A stretch of DNA of 64,000 bases from Acanthosepion pharaonis (GCA_903632075.3 CAHIKZ030001197.1:503501-567500), one strand, 5' to 3'; positions 10,823-21,340 are shown, counted from the stretch's first letter. A program made the numbers and translations. The notes: generated from the letters alone by a model not told the origin.

Positions 10823-11785
10823 GGCGTGACACAAGGTCGGGATTATTGTGGAACCGTGTACTTGCACACGGGCCATTTGTCAAAATTTACCCAGCCACCA
10901 CAAAAGTAGATCAGCTTCATTACTTATCTGTTTTTCTCACCCGAGTTTCTATCCGAGGACAGAGATCTTGTCTTATCGTGAGCCAGGGACTAACTCCGAT
11001 GTGACTGGTATATACCGGTCGCCCCACCGCGGACAAGATGCGACACAAGGTCAAGTTTTATGTAGGAGACCCGAGCATTTCAACTAGGACAACTGGTCAA
11101 AATTTACCTAGCCACCACAAAAGCTGGCTTGGATACAATACGTGATTGTTTTTCTCGGCTGAGTCTATATCTGAAGACAGAACCCCGTCTAAGTCATTCT
11201 CTGCTCGAAGAAAGAGGTCTTGTCACCCTCTTCCCGGAGACAGAGGTCTTGTCACCCTCTTCCCGGAGACAGAGGTCTTGTCACCCTCTTCCCGGAGACA
11301 GAGGTCTTGTCACCCTCTTCCCGGAGACAGAGGTCTTGTTTCATCGCGAGCCTGAGATTGACTCCAATGCAATTGGTATTTATTATTATTGGTCGCCCCA
11401 CTGAGGACTAGGTGCGACGCAAAGTCAAGTTTTTTGTAGGGAGCCCGAGTATTTCCACTAGGGCCACTGATTAAAATTTACTCACCCCACCTAAAAAGCA
11501 GTCTCTGGTACAGTACTTGTCTGTTTTTCTCAGCTGAATCTCCATCCGAAGACGGAGCCACGAATGAGTGAACCTCCGCCCAAAAACAGAGCTGTTGTCA
11601 GTCGCATGCCAGTCAGCAAGCTGCCTGACTCGAACATGTCTGTTTTTCTCAGCCGAGTCTCTATCCGAATACAGAACCCCCGACTGAGTCACCCTCTGCC
11701 CAAAGACGGGTGTCTTGTCATCCTCCACCTGAAGACGGAGGTATTGTCTTATCACGAGCCTGGTACTGATCTGTGATGCGACTGG
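10823..11785 (+). repeat. Three tandem units of a ~370-bp repeat (first unit shortened)
   Basis: Units begin at about 10823, 11037 and 11412, each with GCGACACAAGGTCAAG-like sequence. This is followed by CAAAATTTACC-AGCCACC, CTGTTTTTCTC-GCCGAGT, TATCCGAAGACAGA and GAGCC-GG-CTGACTCC blocks. The units are 214, 375 and about 370 bp long. The second unit carries an expanded 29-bp minisatellite. A plus-strand open frame across the units (11129-11404) is repeat-encoded. Confidence 0.75.
11211..11338 (+). repeat. 29-bp minisatellite, about 4.4 units
   Basis: Unit GAGGTCTTGTCACCCTCTTC plus CCGGAGACA, essentially identical in four consecutive copies. It lies inside the second unit of the larger tandem repeat. 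Diverged single forms of the same unit occur in the third unit near 11700-11745. Confidence 0.9.
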
Positions 11786-11929
11786 ATTCGAATTCGAATG
11801 AAAAGACAAACCTCGACGTTCAACATCACGGTAAGCAGATAAAGAAGTGTATCGAGAGGTATTTTTACCCGTATAAAATTTATCATAATTCTTTTTTTCG
11901 TTGTACGCCATTTCGTATAGCGAGAAAAA

Positions 11930-12420
11930 TCTGTAATACTGTTGTTATTCTTTGTAACGTGTCCTTTCATTCCGTGGGCGGTCATGGCTCTCCACCATTT
12001 CCTGTCTTTTGTAGCTCTTAGTAAAGTTTGTCTTTTTGCCGGCTATCCTAATCCCTATTCTGCCAACGATTTACCCAAACTCCTTCTTCTTCTTTTATGT
12101 GTCCTGTCCATTCAGAACGTTGAGGATCATGGCTCTCCACTATTTCCTGTCTTTTGTAGCTCTTAGTAAAGTTTGTCTTTTTGCCGTCTATCCTAATCCC
12201 TGTTCTGCCAACACAATATCATTAGGCAGGGGTTATGCTCTGCTTATTCTCTGTCCCTCTTGCCTTCAATATGTCCAGTGTGTAACAGATTTTCGAAGCT
12301 CTATTTCTTCATTATCTACCCTTAGAAATTTCAACCGAAGTCCTGTAAATCGAACATTTGTCAAGCGATGTACAACTGTACAATCAATAATTCTAGGCGA
12401 AATCTGTTAGATATTTTTCT
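11930..12420 (-). mobile_element. LINE-C 3' end with internal tandem duplication
   Basis: The minus strand reads RATKDRKWWRAMTAHGMKGH near 12020-11960, matching the extreme ORF end of the LINE-C family. The preceding minus-strand segment contains HIEGKRDRE, the usual GR-EGKRDRGR block. A ~130-140-bp segment is present twice in tandem (about 11957-12099 and 12100-12230), sharing CATGGCTCTCCAC and TAGCTCTTAGTAAAGTTTG. Confidence 0.65.
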
Positions 12421-12589
12421 TAATATCACGTCCCTTCTGAACATAGACCTTTATGACTCGACCCAAGTTAGATTTATTTATTATCAATGAATTTTCATAT
12501 TAGTTTCCAATTGACATTTCCACGGTTTTGAATTCAGAATTGTCTTTATCCATAACTGGCTGCCGCCTAATAATAACGAAGCCCAGTCT

Positions 12590-12740
12590 ACGCCGCTATT
12601 TATGGGAAGCGAAGAAATGGATTAATGCCTTTCCCGAGGGTATTAGTGCGAAAGGGAATACAACAGTTGTGGATGGAATATGGACTCGACCTTCCCCCAT
12701 TTCCGTTTCTGCGCACATAAGCAGATACTAATGATGTGAA
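12590..12740 (+). repeat. SINE tail-like fragment
   Basis: Contains TTTCCCGAGGGTATTAG and GCGAAAGGGAATACAAC, similar to the tail of the 5S/tRNA composite SINE seen inverted at 34170-34250 and 37930-38000. No A or B box present. Confidence 0.4.
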
Positions 12741-13224
12741 AAAATGAACCCAGATTAAGAAAATGTCGCAGTTGTGTGCTCAGAATTTTGATTTTTGATT
12801 TTGATTTAAATTTATTCATGTATTGAACTAAATAGCTGTAGTATTTGTTTAACCATACGATACAGCATTTTATTGCGGAAAACATCTATGTAAAAAAAAT
12901 GCGTCAAATATACGGGTATTATGGATAGGAAGCTGACACTGAATGCTCTAGTTACAATAGCCATAATATCAGAATGATCAGAAATTTTGAAATAGTCCAA
13001 AATTGCATGTGCAAAAATGTTAGACTTGTTCATTGGCAAATACAACATGTCGTTAAGCAGATAAATTTTGGGTGTGAAGATCATTTTTTTAAACTGCAAT
13101 TTATGAGAAAATACAAAACAGGAAAAGAAATCTGGTCAATATTAGTAACAAGGATACTGAGAAGCTACTTTTGCGTCAAATGTAAGAATTACAAATTCGT
13201 GATAATAAGTTTATACTTACATAG

Positions 13225-13227
<3 letters not shown>

Positions 13228-13266
<39 letters not shown>
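13228..13266. repeat. (TA)n microsatellite
   Basis: About 19 perfect TA units, directly beside a minus-strand LINE remnant. Confidence 0.95.
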
Positions 13267-13269
<3 letters not shown>

Positions 13270-13279
13270 AGAGAGAAGA

Positions 13280-13800
13280 AAATAATTCGGAACATTTACT
13301 GGGAACAAACCACCTGCATTAACTAGCCACATAATCCAGCTTATTATCCGGATTATCTGAAGAATAGAGCGAATAGCAGAAGGAGCACAAAGGGAATGAG
13401 GATTGTTTGCCACGGAGTGGGTAAAGGTCGGAGCTAGTTGAACTAAGGAACGTAACTCGTCCGATCATCTGTCATAGTAATAGTGATAGAGCAGTGAGAG
13501 GCTAACAACGTTTCGCCTGTGGGATAACGGTTGGAATGTGCAGAATAATAATTCATCTACAAGTCCACGATGCGATTTTCAAGTCTGTCGATGCTGGACA
13601 ATGAGGATTGGAAAACGCAAGTCCAGATATAGCACCAATACTTCATTCTTGATTAGATCTGACTCTTCTAAAGATAGCTCCTGGTAACGGATGTTACGTA
13701 TTTTCTGCAGCGATAAAACGAACTGAAAATTCTTCCAGCATTCTTTGCGATGGCACCGAATATACGCGTTCCATTTCTGATCAGGAGTTAACCTTAGCTC
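13280..13800 (-). mobile_element. LINE RT C-terminal remnant (Jockey/CR1-type)
   Basis: The minus strand gives EYWCYIWTCVFQSSLSSIDR-like residues after frame correction (the EY-CHIW-G---S-L-SIDRLE motif of this RT class). Then come ASHCSITITM and VPQLAPTF, and finally ANNPHSLC, in the right order for the region between the YKS-IRP motif and the LWNSLP motif. Several frameshifts and stops. Confidence 0.55.
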
Positions 13801-14095
13801 AAGTAGGCGGTCGAAGCAAGGAATTTCTTCTAGGTCGGGAGTGAGCTTTCGACCAAGTAGGCGGTCGAGGCAAGGAATCTCTTCGAGGACGAGAGGGAGC
13901 TTTCGACCAAGTAGGCGGTCGAGGCAAGGAATCTCTTCTAGGACGAGAGGGAGCTTTAGACCAAGTAGGCGGTCGAGGCAAGGGCTCTCTTCTAGGACGG
14001 GAGTGAGCTTTAGACCAAGTAGGCTGTCGAGGCAGGGGATCTCTTCTAGGTCGGGAGTGAGCTTTAGACCAAGTAGGCTTTCGTGTCAATGAGCA
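13797..14095 (+). repeat. 54-bp minisatellite, about 5.5 units
   Basis: Unit of 54 bp with AGCTTTCGACCAAGTAGGC, GGTCGAGGCAAGGAATC and TCTTCTAGGACGAGAGGG. Since 54 is a multiple of three and the unit lacks stops in some frames, long frames stay open on both strands (83 codons plus, 117 codons minus). I treat these frames as a by-product of the repeat. Confidence 0.9.
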
Positions 14096-14536
14096 TCTTT
14101 TTGGTGGGGAGTAGACTTTCGTGGTAAGGAGCATCATTGAGGGTATGGCCACTCGTCAGGATTGGTTCAGCTTTAGAAGATGAAATAATTCTATTTTTTT
14201 GGATGTTGTTGTGTTGAAAAGACAGCCGACCATCTCGACACGAATTGCTGACCATGGTCTCGTCCGTCCTCTATGAGTAGAACGTGTACTCGTAGGAACG
14301 GGCGTCGCAAAGTGGGTCGCACGGCGTAGCGCTTGAGTCGTACACATTGCTGCCCTGGACTACAGTATTCCTTTCTACTGTATTATTAATCCATGTCTCT
14401 CATCTAATTAAACCTGTTCTTCACTCAATATTTTGTTCCAGTGTTTACTTACAGTACTATCAAACATAAGTACATGCATTTTATAAACTTTATAACAGAT
14501 ATATTGAATGATACCAGTCAGTCTTTCCCCCTTTTA

Positions 14537-14760
14537 GCTTACGGTCATATCATGTTGCAACACCGTTTCTCGTACGATCACCAGAATTAAGCAACGTCAA
14601 GCCTGGTCAGTAAATAGGTAGGTGACCACTTGGAAAGACCACTTGTTGTAAGGTTGGATGTACGGGTGGTGTAATTGATAACGGTTCGGAAATGAGAATC
14701 GTAAGAGTCGAGTTACTCTTCCAGTCGAGGTCGTTATATTCATTTACGAATACGCCTCTT
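14537..14760 (+). repeat. Composite SINE: 5S rRNA-derived head plus tRNA-like segment
   Basis: 14537-14653 follows 5S rRNA along its length: GCTTACGGTCATATCA at the start, then CACCGTTTCTCGTACGATCA, AATTAAGCAACGTC (A-box region), TAGGTAGGTGACCAC (C-box region) and a 3' end. It is too diverged to be a functional 5S gene. It continues into GGTGTAATTGATAACGG, an A-box-like tRNA segment, with a degraded B-box region after. The same 5S-then-tRNA order is seen inverted at 34170-34415, so this is a repeat family. Confidence 0.7.
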
Positions 14761-15177
14761 GTCCCTCAACTATGGATTAATTAGTGAAAATTAAATGATT
14801 CTTAAAATCTAAAGAATATTTTCTGGCTCTAAATAACCTGCAAAGGGTTGATAACCCGCAGAAAACTTTATTCTTTAAGCTTTTATTTTTTAAGTACCGT
14901 AAATGACAGTCGAGTTTGTAATCTCAAAAATCTTTTCAAGACTAAGGGTCAACTTATGTGACGGGGATAAAATGAACACCTTTACTACTACGTTGCAAAC
15001 AAATGGAACGTCACCCCTAACAATTACTGTACACCACTTAGCGGACTTCCTGCAGGCTGCTAGAAATATATCACACCAAATCTTGTGTTTAGGGAACATA
15101 TTTGGCCTATTAACACAGCAATTAATATAAAACAGTTGCAAAAAATCAGTATTCCATTAACGCTAACTAAATCATTA
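14761..15177. other. Unassigned sequence
   Basis: Nothing recognised. Frames on both strands at 14890-15141 overlap each other and carry no motif. Confidence 0.4.
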
Positions 15178-16455
15178 TACCATCCTGGGTATGACGATAA
15201 ACTACATCCGGCATCCTGGGTAAGACGATAAACTACATCAGACAGCAAGGCCTTTGATCAGAGGGATTTGAAGAGCATGTAACCACCTCTTAATTGCTGG
15301 TTTTCCCAGGTCGCCAGCCATCACGGTCATGCATCAAGGTCAGAAGGACATTAAGGTGGCTTTCAGTGTGATAACATAGCCCGTCACGGGTATGACGATA
15401 AACTACATCCGGCATCCTGGGTAAGACGATAAACTACATCCAACAGCAAGGCCTCTGATCAGAAGCTTTTGAGGAGCGTAGAACGCAAACTGGGGTAAAA
15501 ACGTGTAAAAATAGGTTTTAATACATACAAAACATTTTTGTAAAAAATTATTACTAGCAATAAATCTTTGAAGAAAATAAATTATTACCAGCAATACATT
15601 TTTGGGAAAAATATTACCAAGAATACTTAAAAAAACATATTAACAGCAATAAAAATTTGTCGGCATTAAATAACCCATCCTGGGTAAGACGATAAACTAC
15701 ATCCGGCATCCTGGTTATGACGATAAACTACATCCACGTCCTGGGTATGACGATAAACTACATCCGAGTCCTGGGTATGACGATAAACTACATTCGCGTC
15801 CTGGGTGTGACGATAAACTACATCCGGCATCCTGGGTAAGACGATAAACTACATCCGCGTCCTGGGTGGGACGATAAACTACATCCGGCATCCTGGGTAT
15901 GACGATAAACTACATCCGCGTACTGGGTGGGACGATAAACTACATCCGCGTCCTGGGTGGGACGATAAACTACATCCGGCATCTTGGGTATGACGATAAA
16001 CTACATCAGCGTCCTGGGTATGACGATAAACTACATCCGGCATGCTGGGTAAGACGATAAACTACATCAGCGTCCTGGGTATGACGATAAACTACATCCG
16101 CGTCCTGGGTAACGCGATAAACTACATCCAACAGCAAGGCCTCTGATCAGAAGGTTTTGAGAAGCGTGGAACGACCTCTTATTTGCTGGTGTTACCAGGT
16201 TCACTCTGACACAGGGTGGTAGCACCTGTTAGGGTCCCAGCTATGGGCAAATAGTTAGCCCCCAATCTGGGATCGAAACACTATGAAAGTGTAAAAATAT
16301 GTTTTAATCTCAGAAATACTTTGTAAAAATAATATTACCAGCAATAAATTTTTGAAAAAAATAATATTAGGAGCTATACATTTTTGAAAAAAAAATCTTT
16401 TCGATATTAAATAACCCATACCAAAGTTAAATAACACATAAACCAAACCAAATCA
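15178..16455 (-). repeat. Cluster of three family A copies, minus orientation
   Basis: Partial copy 15178-15383, fuller copy 15386-15675, and copy 15676-16455 whose leading end is expanded to a 15-unit array. Each has the GATAAACTACATCC end, the CAAGGCCTCTGATCAG box, the AGAGGTGG complement and, in the last two copies, the TTTACAC and TTACCAGCAATA boxes. The third ends with AACCAAACCAAATC, the family terminus. Confidence 0.8.
15676..16130 (+). repeat. 30-bp minisatellite array (15 units) derived from repeat A
   Basis: Fifteen consecutive units of 29-31 bp, core TGGGTATGACGATAAACTAC, in two subtypes that start CATCC or CGTCC. The final unit reads directly into the normal interior of repeat A (CAACAGCAAGGCCTC), so the array is an expansion of the element's own terminal unit. 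Other family A copies have only one or two units. Confidence 0.95.
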
Positions 16456-16880
16456 AAGATGGATGGCCAAGTGATGTGCTTGGTAGAGACATTTAATTTG
16501 AAAAAAGAAATCAGAAAATAACATTTTTAGGCAAAGTCTATTGTACAAGTTTGAAGACATGATCTTTACACATACTGAAACGCTGAACAAAAAAGAAAAC
16601 GAAGAAGAAGACAAAACAAAAACGAACGGATATTTCTTTGCCTCTAATTCAGTGGTTGTGGAAAAGGCAATTGACTCTAAGTCTATGATTCAGTTACCCG
16701 TCGTGTTAAACTGATTATAGACTCTGATGAGAAAAGAATGCTATTTCGTCTTTGAACATAAGACACTGGTAAGCGGGCAGACTTATTTTCCAAGATTTAT
16801 GGTACGTTCATCTATATATATTAGTGCGTACACACAAACGTGCATACGCATATACAAGAAATAAATTCATAGTCACGCAC
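16456..16880. other. Unassigned sequence
   Basis: No recognisable gene or element. Confidence 0.4.
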
Positions 16881-16884
16881 ATAT

Positions 16885-16885
<1 letters not shown>

Positions 16886-16936
<51 letters not shown>
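16886..16936. repeat. Palindromic compound microsatellite (AC)n(AT)n(GT)n
   Basis: ACACAC run, then ATATAT, then GTGTGT, forming a near-perfect ~50-bp palindrome. Confidence 0.9.
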
Positions 16937-17146
16937 TTATGCTTGTGCATGTACATAAAGGTATGTGAACAAAGGCATGTTTACTGTACGTATGCCTATC
17001 GATATAGAAACAAACTTAGACGATTATATAAAAGAATATTTCAAATTTATATATTCATATGAGGGTTGATAAAGAGTTCGACCTACTTGCATAAATCAGT
17101 ATTCCAAAGGCCAAACGCTACGCGGACAGGTACGCGCATGCGCATC

Positions 17147-17150
<4 letters not shown>

Positions 17151-17194
<44 letters not shown>
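17151..17194. repeat. (CA)n microsatellite
   Basis: About 21 CA units preceded by a CG-rich start (GCGCGCACAC). Confidence 0.95.
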
Positions 17195-17199
<5 letters not shown>

Positions 17200-17274
17200 C
17201 TGTGAGAAAATGAAAAAATATTGAGAGAAAAGAACAGGCATTAAGACTACAAAAGAAACAGTCACTTTCTCACA

Positions 17275-17575
17275 GACGCGCCGTCGCCTCTCTCTGTCTG
17301 TTTTATTCTACTCCAATAGCTTCATATCTCGCACCTCTCGCCTGTGGAACTCTCTTCCCTATTCCAGTTTCCCTGAGAGCGATAATCTCCAACTATACAA
17401 ATGTAATGTCAATCAACATCTCCAGTTGCCTTGATCTATCCACTACCCTCCTCCTCATCCTTTCTTCTATCACTCCTATTTGATCTTGCTCCAAATTTTA
17501 TGTAACCCCTTGCGTCCTAGTGGCTTCCCGCCTTGCTTGGGGTGCAACGCGTAAAAAAAAAAAAAAAAAAAAAGA
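17275..17575 (+). mobile_element. LINE 3' terminus with poly(A)
   Basis: The plus strand encodes SRTSRLWNSLP-like residues (from CTGTGGAACTCTCTTCCC), then FPES, then DNLQLYKCNVNQHLQ, the final RT block of the Jockey/CR1-like LINE. A 3' UTR follows with CTTGCGTCCTAGTGGC and CTTGCTTGGGGTG, then a 21-nt A run at 17554-17574. This is a genuine LINE 3' end. Everything upstream is lost or too diverged. Confidence 0.75.
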
Positions 17576-17634
17576 TCAAAGTTAACTAGAAGACAAGAGG
17601 CTAGAAGAGATTTCTACAAGTAAAAAGTAACACT

Positions 17635-17796
17635 GTTTGCCTAGAATTTACAGTTACATCTAGCCGTTTCAAGTTTAAAATGATGAGACCGAACTGCCAA
17701 TCTAGTATTGCGCGCATAAATTCGTAAATATTTATAGAAATGGCACAGGGAAGCTAGTTTAAGAGGCGTGAAGGTGATTGAAGCCGAGATGCCAGG
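17635..17796 (-). mobile_element. LINE fragment, minus strand
   Basis: Sequence parallels 600-860 (both contain AAAATGATGAGA and GAAGCCGAGATGCCAGG), so it is the same LINE family as 416-1040 in the same orientation. It is cut at 17796 by the SINE insertion. Confidence 0.6.
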
Positions 17797-17996
17797 TTTT
17801 TTATAGATACAAATATTTAAGTAAATGCTCTGTTTACAATAGTATAAACAGTATTAACAACATTTACTGGCCTGAATATCCGAGAAATTTTCATAGAAAA
17901 TATGCGTCCTACTTAAAAATTTGTATCTATAAAAAGAACGTATAAACATATAAAATCTCTTAAAAAATAAATTGTCGGACTTTGTCTATTTCATAA
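17797..17996. mobile_element. SINE copy with inverted 5' part
   Basis: 17797-17905 is the reverse complement of the body of the neighbouring SINE (18195-18285). 17915-17996 repeats that SINE's 3' portion in plus orientation (TTTGTATCTATAAAAAGAAC through TTGTCGGACTTTGTC). The ATTTGTATCTATAAAAA string is present in both halves. This is the arrangement expected from twin priming during LINE-driven insertion. Confidence 0.7.
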
Positions 17997-18095
17997 TGTT
18001 TGACGTCATTTATTTACATCTGGATACGCATTGAGCAGATATGAATGTATGAGAGAAAATCATGGAGAATTGTGTTTAAAAGAAGTAAAATCGAA

Positions 18096-18342
18096 CGCTC
18101 CTCTGTGGCCCAGTCGGTTAAGGCACGTCAGGCTATATGACGGTTCCGTATAGTATACTGGTTAGATTCCTGTCGGAGGACACATAGTTTCTATGAAAAC
18201 TTCTCGGACATTCAGGCCGGTAAATGTTGTTAATACTGTTTATTATAAACAGAGCATTTACTTAACTATTTGTATCTATAAAAAGAACGTATAAACATAA
18301 AAAAAGTGTCTTAAAAATAAATTGTCGGACTTTGTCCAATTC

Positions 18343-18349
<7 letters not shown>
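18096..18349 (+). mobile_element. tRNA-derived SINE
   Basis: The head has an A box TGGCCCAGTCGG followed by TTAAGGC, and a B box GGTTAGATTCC, correctly spaced for a tRNA-derived Pol III promoter. CTCCTCTG pairs imperfectly with CGGAGGA as an acceptor-stem relic. Body and 3' part follow, ending in TTCATT and a (TA)n array. The B box has drifted from GGTTCGATTCC. Confidence 0.75.

Positions 18350-18407
<58 letters not shown>
18346..18407. repeat. (TA)n microsatellite
   Basis: About 31 TA units at the 3' end of the SINE. Confidence 0.95.
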
Positions 18408-18411
<4 letters not shown>

Positions 18412-18749
18412 AATGAAATTTATTTTCATGACTAATTTGTCATGTTCGAATCTACTAAAATTTTCGAAACCGCGTCGATTAAGTGAAATCCAGTGATTGG
18501 ACAATAGCAGATCTTGGATTTCTTTGACAGCAATCAATATTTTCCTCTTAATTTCTCGAGCAAAATGAATGAAACTGGCCAATTGCTCTTATTCTTCTCA
18601 TATGGGGTTCATGATATTGCTGCCTCTTCCTTGAGACGATCAAATGTGTCATGTTCTGAACAAGATGCATGGCCTGTTCCATTGTAAATCAAGTGTTCAA
18701 GAAATTTAATTTCATATGCTAAAGAATAAAAACGATTTTCTGAGATGAA
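18408..18749. other. Unassigned sequence
   Basis: A minus-strand frame (18582-18262) runs mostly through the TA array. No motif recognised. Confidence 0.4.
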
Positions 18750-18939
18750 AAATTAAGAAAAGAGTGGAAAACAGTGAAAAAATTAAAATAAACAAATATA
18801 TAAAGAAATGAAAAAGAAACCCCAAGAAGGTGGAAAATTAAAAAAAAAAATATCAAAGCTGTAGGAAAAAATGGTCAAAGCATAAACGTGAAAGAAAGGA
18901 ATATGAATGAGGAAAAGAAAGAGAAAAAATAACGAAAAT

Positions 18940-18987
<48 letters not shown>

Positions 18988-19160
18988 TGATCGATTGAGA
19001 AAAATCGAATATGAGAGAAGATTAGAGAGAAAAATAATAAAGTCCAATTTGAAGAGTGAGAGAGAAGTAGAAAGAGAGGACAAATGACAAAAGGGAGGGG
19101 ATGAAAGAGAGAATATATGTAAAGTGAAATATTGAAATATAGAACTAGAGACGATGATGT
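18750..19160 (+). repeat. Polypurine tract with (GA)n core
   Basis: A/G-dominated on the plus strand. A perfect (GA)n of about 18 units lies at 18948-18983. The 107-codon minus frame with a Ser-Leu run is its translation and not a gene. Confidence 0.85.
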
Positions 19161-19429
19161 AATTGTCGGAGAACAAGAATCAAAATAAATATCCAGACAA
19201 AAATTAATTGAACAGATTACACGAAATGGAAGTTAAAATAATTTATACTATTAAAATAGTTTTCGTTGAATAATTCAGTCAAAAATATATCGACGACAAT
19301 TTCATCTTAACCTCTCAGATATAGGTGGGGCTTAAGGACTCAGATTACTGAGATTAATTAAGATTATTATATTTTTCTACGTTTAGAGACGAACATCGCA
19401 CTGTATATCCTGTGAGCAAATCTGGGGAA

Positions 19430-19565
19430 GACAGAAAAACAAACGTATTCTTGCGTTGCGTCGTATCTACGAGGAAAACGGCATAAGTCGAAAAAAGATT
19501 AATAGAGATGGCGTCGTAATACGAATCTTCCTACGTCGGGACTATCATAACCCGGGGAGATTATA
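19430..19565 (+). repeat. Repeat family C, copy 1
   Basis: Shares with 24445-24580 the strings AAACAAACGTA, GCGTCGTATCTACGAGG, GGCATAAGTCGAAA and CGAATCTTC, and a GACTATCATAAC end. Class unknown. Both copies are followed by AT sequence and then by a minus-strand hammerhead-like element. Confidence 0.65.
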
Positions 19566-19659
19566 TTACATATATATTTTAATTTTTTTTTTAATAGGAT
19601 ATAGAATCCCAACAAAGTTTTTATGAAATTTGACAAATGGTAAAAGTTTCATTGAAAAT

Positions 19660-19706
19660 AGATTTAATTACGCGTTTCGCCATTCTAGGCTTCATCAGAT
19701 CCAAAA
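19660..19706 (-). ncRNA. Hammerhead ribozyme-like motif
   Basis: Minus strand: CTGATGA (19698-19692), an extra A, stem II GCC/GGC closing a TAGAAT loop, and GAA. A self-complementary ACGCGT (19675-19670) stands as stem III, then A as the cleavage-site nucleotide (19669). Stem I is weak: GAT pairs with ATT including one G-U, then a mismatch, then two A-U pairs. The core is complete but stem I is decayed. Confidence 0.45.
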
Positions 19707-19719
19707 ACGAAAGAAAGAA

Positions 19720-20224
19720 ATGTGTGTATATGTATTTGTGTTTATGTTTAAATAATAAATTATAGTACTTTTTCCCTAAGCTGGCGTCTCTTGTGATTAA
19801 AGATAAAAAGAAAATGAATGACTTTTAAAATTGTTATATTTATTTTGTATCTTTTCTTCATAATTTTCAGTTCATGTCGAAAGTTGTTAATATATTTTTC
19901 CCGACATTTTTTTTTTTGTATGGAATTAAAGGCAAATCCTCATCTCATTTTCAGAATAGCTTAAAAACAAAATATTCATTCATACAGTCTTTTCTCAAAT
20001 GAATCCAAGGCAAATACAAACTGGAAATCAAAAGAAGTATTGGGTTGAAAGTAAGAGATTTATGTTTGTTGGTCTATCCATGTGCTTTCCGTGTCGACAA
20101 TAATTGTTTTTAAAATAGGATTTAGAATCCCGGTAAATATATACGCATGTATTCGTATGCATGTGCATAAATCAGGAAATAAACAACGATATTTCTCGGT
20201 CATCCATAACATTAGCAACGAAGA
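19720..20224. other. Unassigned sequence
   Basis: Contains AATAGGATTTAGAATCCC near 20114, a tail-like string also present at 19595, so more debris of the hammerhead-bearing repeat is possible. Confidence 0.4.
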
Positions 20225-20620
20225 ATATGTGACTAAATAAGGACCTTTTATGACCTCTTTCAAAATGTGTCCCAAACATTCCAGCTGTCTCTTTCTGATT
20301 CTATATATAAGTATCCGTTTTGTTTATATTTTCTTTAAATCTTCTTCGTTACTTATGCTTTCCGTCTATTGTATTCTCAGTATCCTTCTGGAGAACTGCA
20401 TATCTATTGCCTCCAGTTTTTTCTTCATCTAGGAGGAAGCGTTTACAACTATATCGGACGATTTCTATTACATAACAGTTCAGTTCTCTTTTCTTTGTTC
20501 TTCACGAAAATTTTCTTGTTTCATAGTACTTTGCTTAGGTTTTGGAAGGCATCTTATGCTATTACAATTCGGGTTCATCTATTAAAGCACTTCGCAGATA
20601 TTTAAATTTCTATAACTGTT
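20225..20620 (-). mobile_element. LINE-C RT C-terminal remnant
   Basis: The minus strand reads DAFQNLSKVL, then after frame changes EEKTGGNRYAVL (KKLEAIDM-like), RRILRI-TESISNEEDLKKI-like residues, and RIRKRQLECFGTH. The order matches the LINE-C family C-terminus (AFQKL-KVLR, MRRR-EA-EMW, RRMLRIPW). Frames shift repeatedly. Confidence 0.6.
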
Positions 20621-21007
20621 TGATTATTATCCCCTATTCGTAGTTTGCAAGTAGAGAATTCAATTCGCAGAGGGCGTTATTTACTATCATTCGAGTCAAC
20701 TGGAGGTGGTGAATATATTTAAATGCAAAGTTGAGCTTTGACGCGAAATAACAAATATACGAGGATTCTCATCATGAATCTCTTAAAAGCTAAAAATTTA
20801 TTTAACTGCTATAAATGACTACAATGTTTTTAACTTCCAGTGAAAACTGATTTAATTTCACTCATTTTGCAACATTTAAATAAAATGTTTTAAAAAGTAA
20901 AGAAATATGATATTCCTATTATTATTATTTAGCTGCAACCAAATCCAAAGAAATTCACTTGCAGAGTTTCTGAAAAGTTGCTTTATTTAATTAAAACTTT
21001 TTGATTT

Positions 21008-21340
21008 ATTTTGTTTTACGCTATATCAAATCCAATGGGTTATTTAATACCGACAAGATTTTTATTGTTGGTAATATTTTTTTCCAGAAATGTATTGCTG
21101 GTATTAAAACCTATTGTATATACTTTCATAGTGCTTTGACCCTAGTTTGAGGGTTAACTATTTGCTCATAGCTGGGACCCTAACAGGTTCTGCCACCCTG
21201 AGTCAGGGTGTACCTGGGAACACCAGTAATTAAGAGGTGGTTCCACGCTCCTCAAAACTTCCTGATCAGAGGCCTCTCTGCCAGGTGTATTTTATCATCA
21301 TATCCAGAAACTGGATGTAGTTTATCGTCTTACCCAGGAC
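21008..21340 (+). repeat. Repeat family A, copy (plus)
   Basis: TTTTACGCTATATCAA, TATTGTTGGTAATA, TACTTTCATAGTG, GGGTTAACTATTTGC, AAGAGGTGGTTCCACGCTCC, and two GGATGTAGTTTATCG-type terminal units. Confidence 0.8.

Noticed and set aside
15178..16130. CRISPR array
   Set aside because: Eukaryotic context, units contiguous with no unique spacers, and a clear origin from repeat A.
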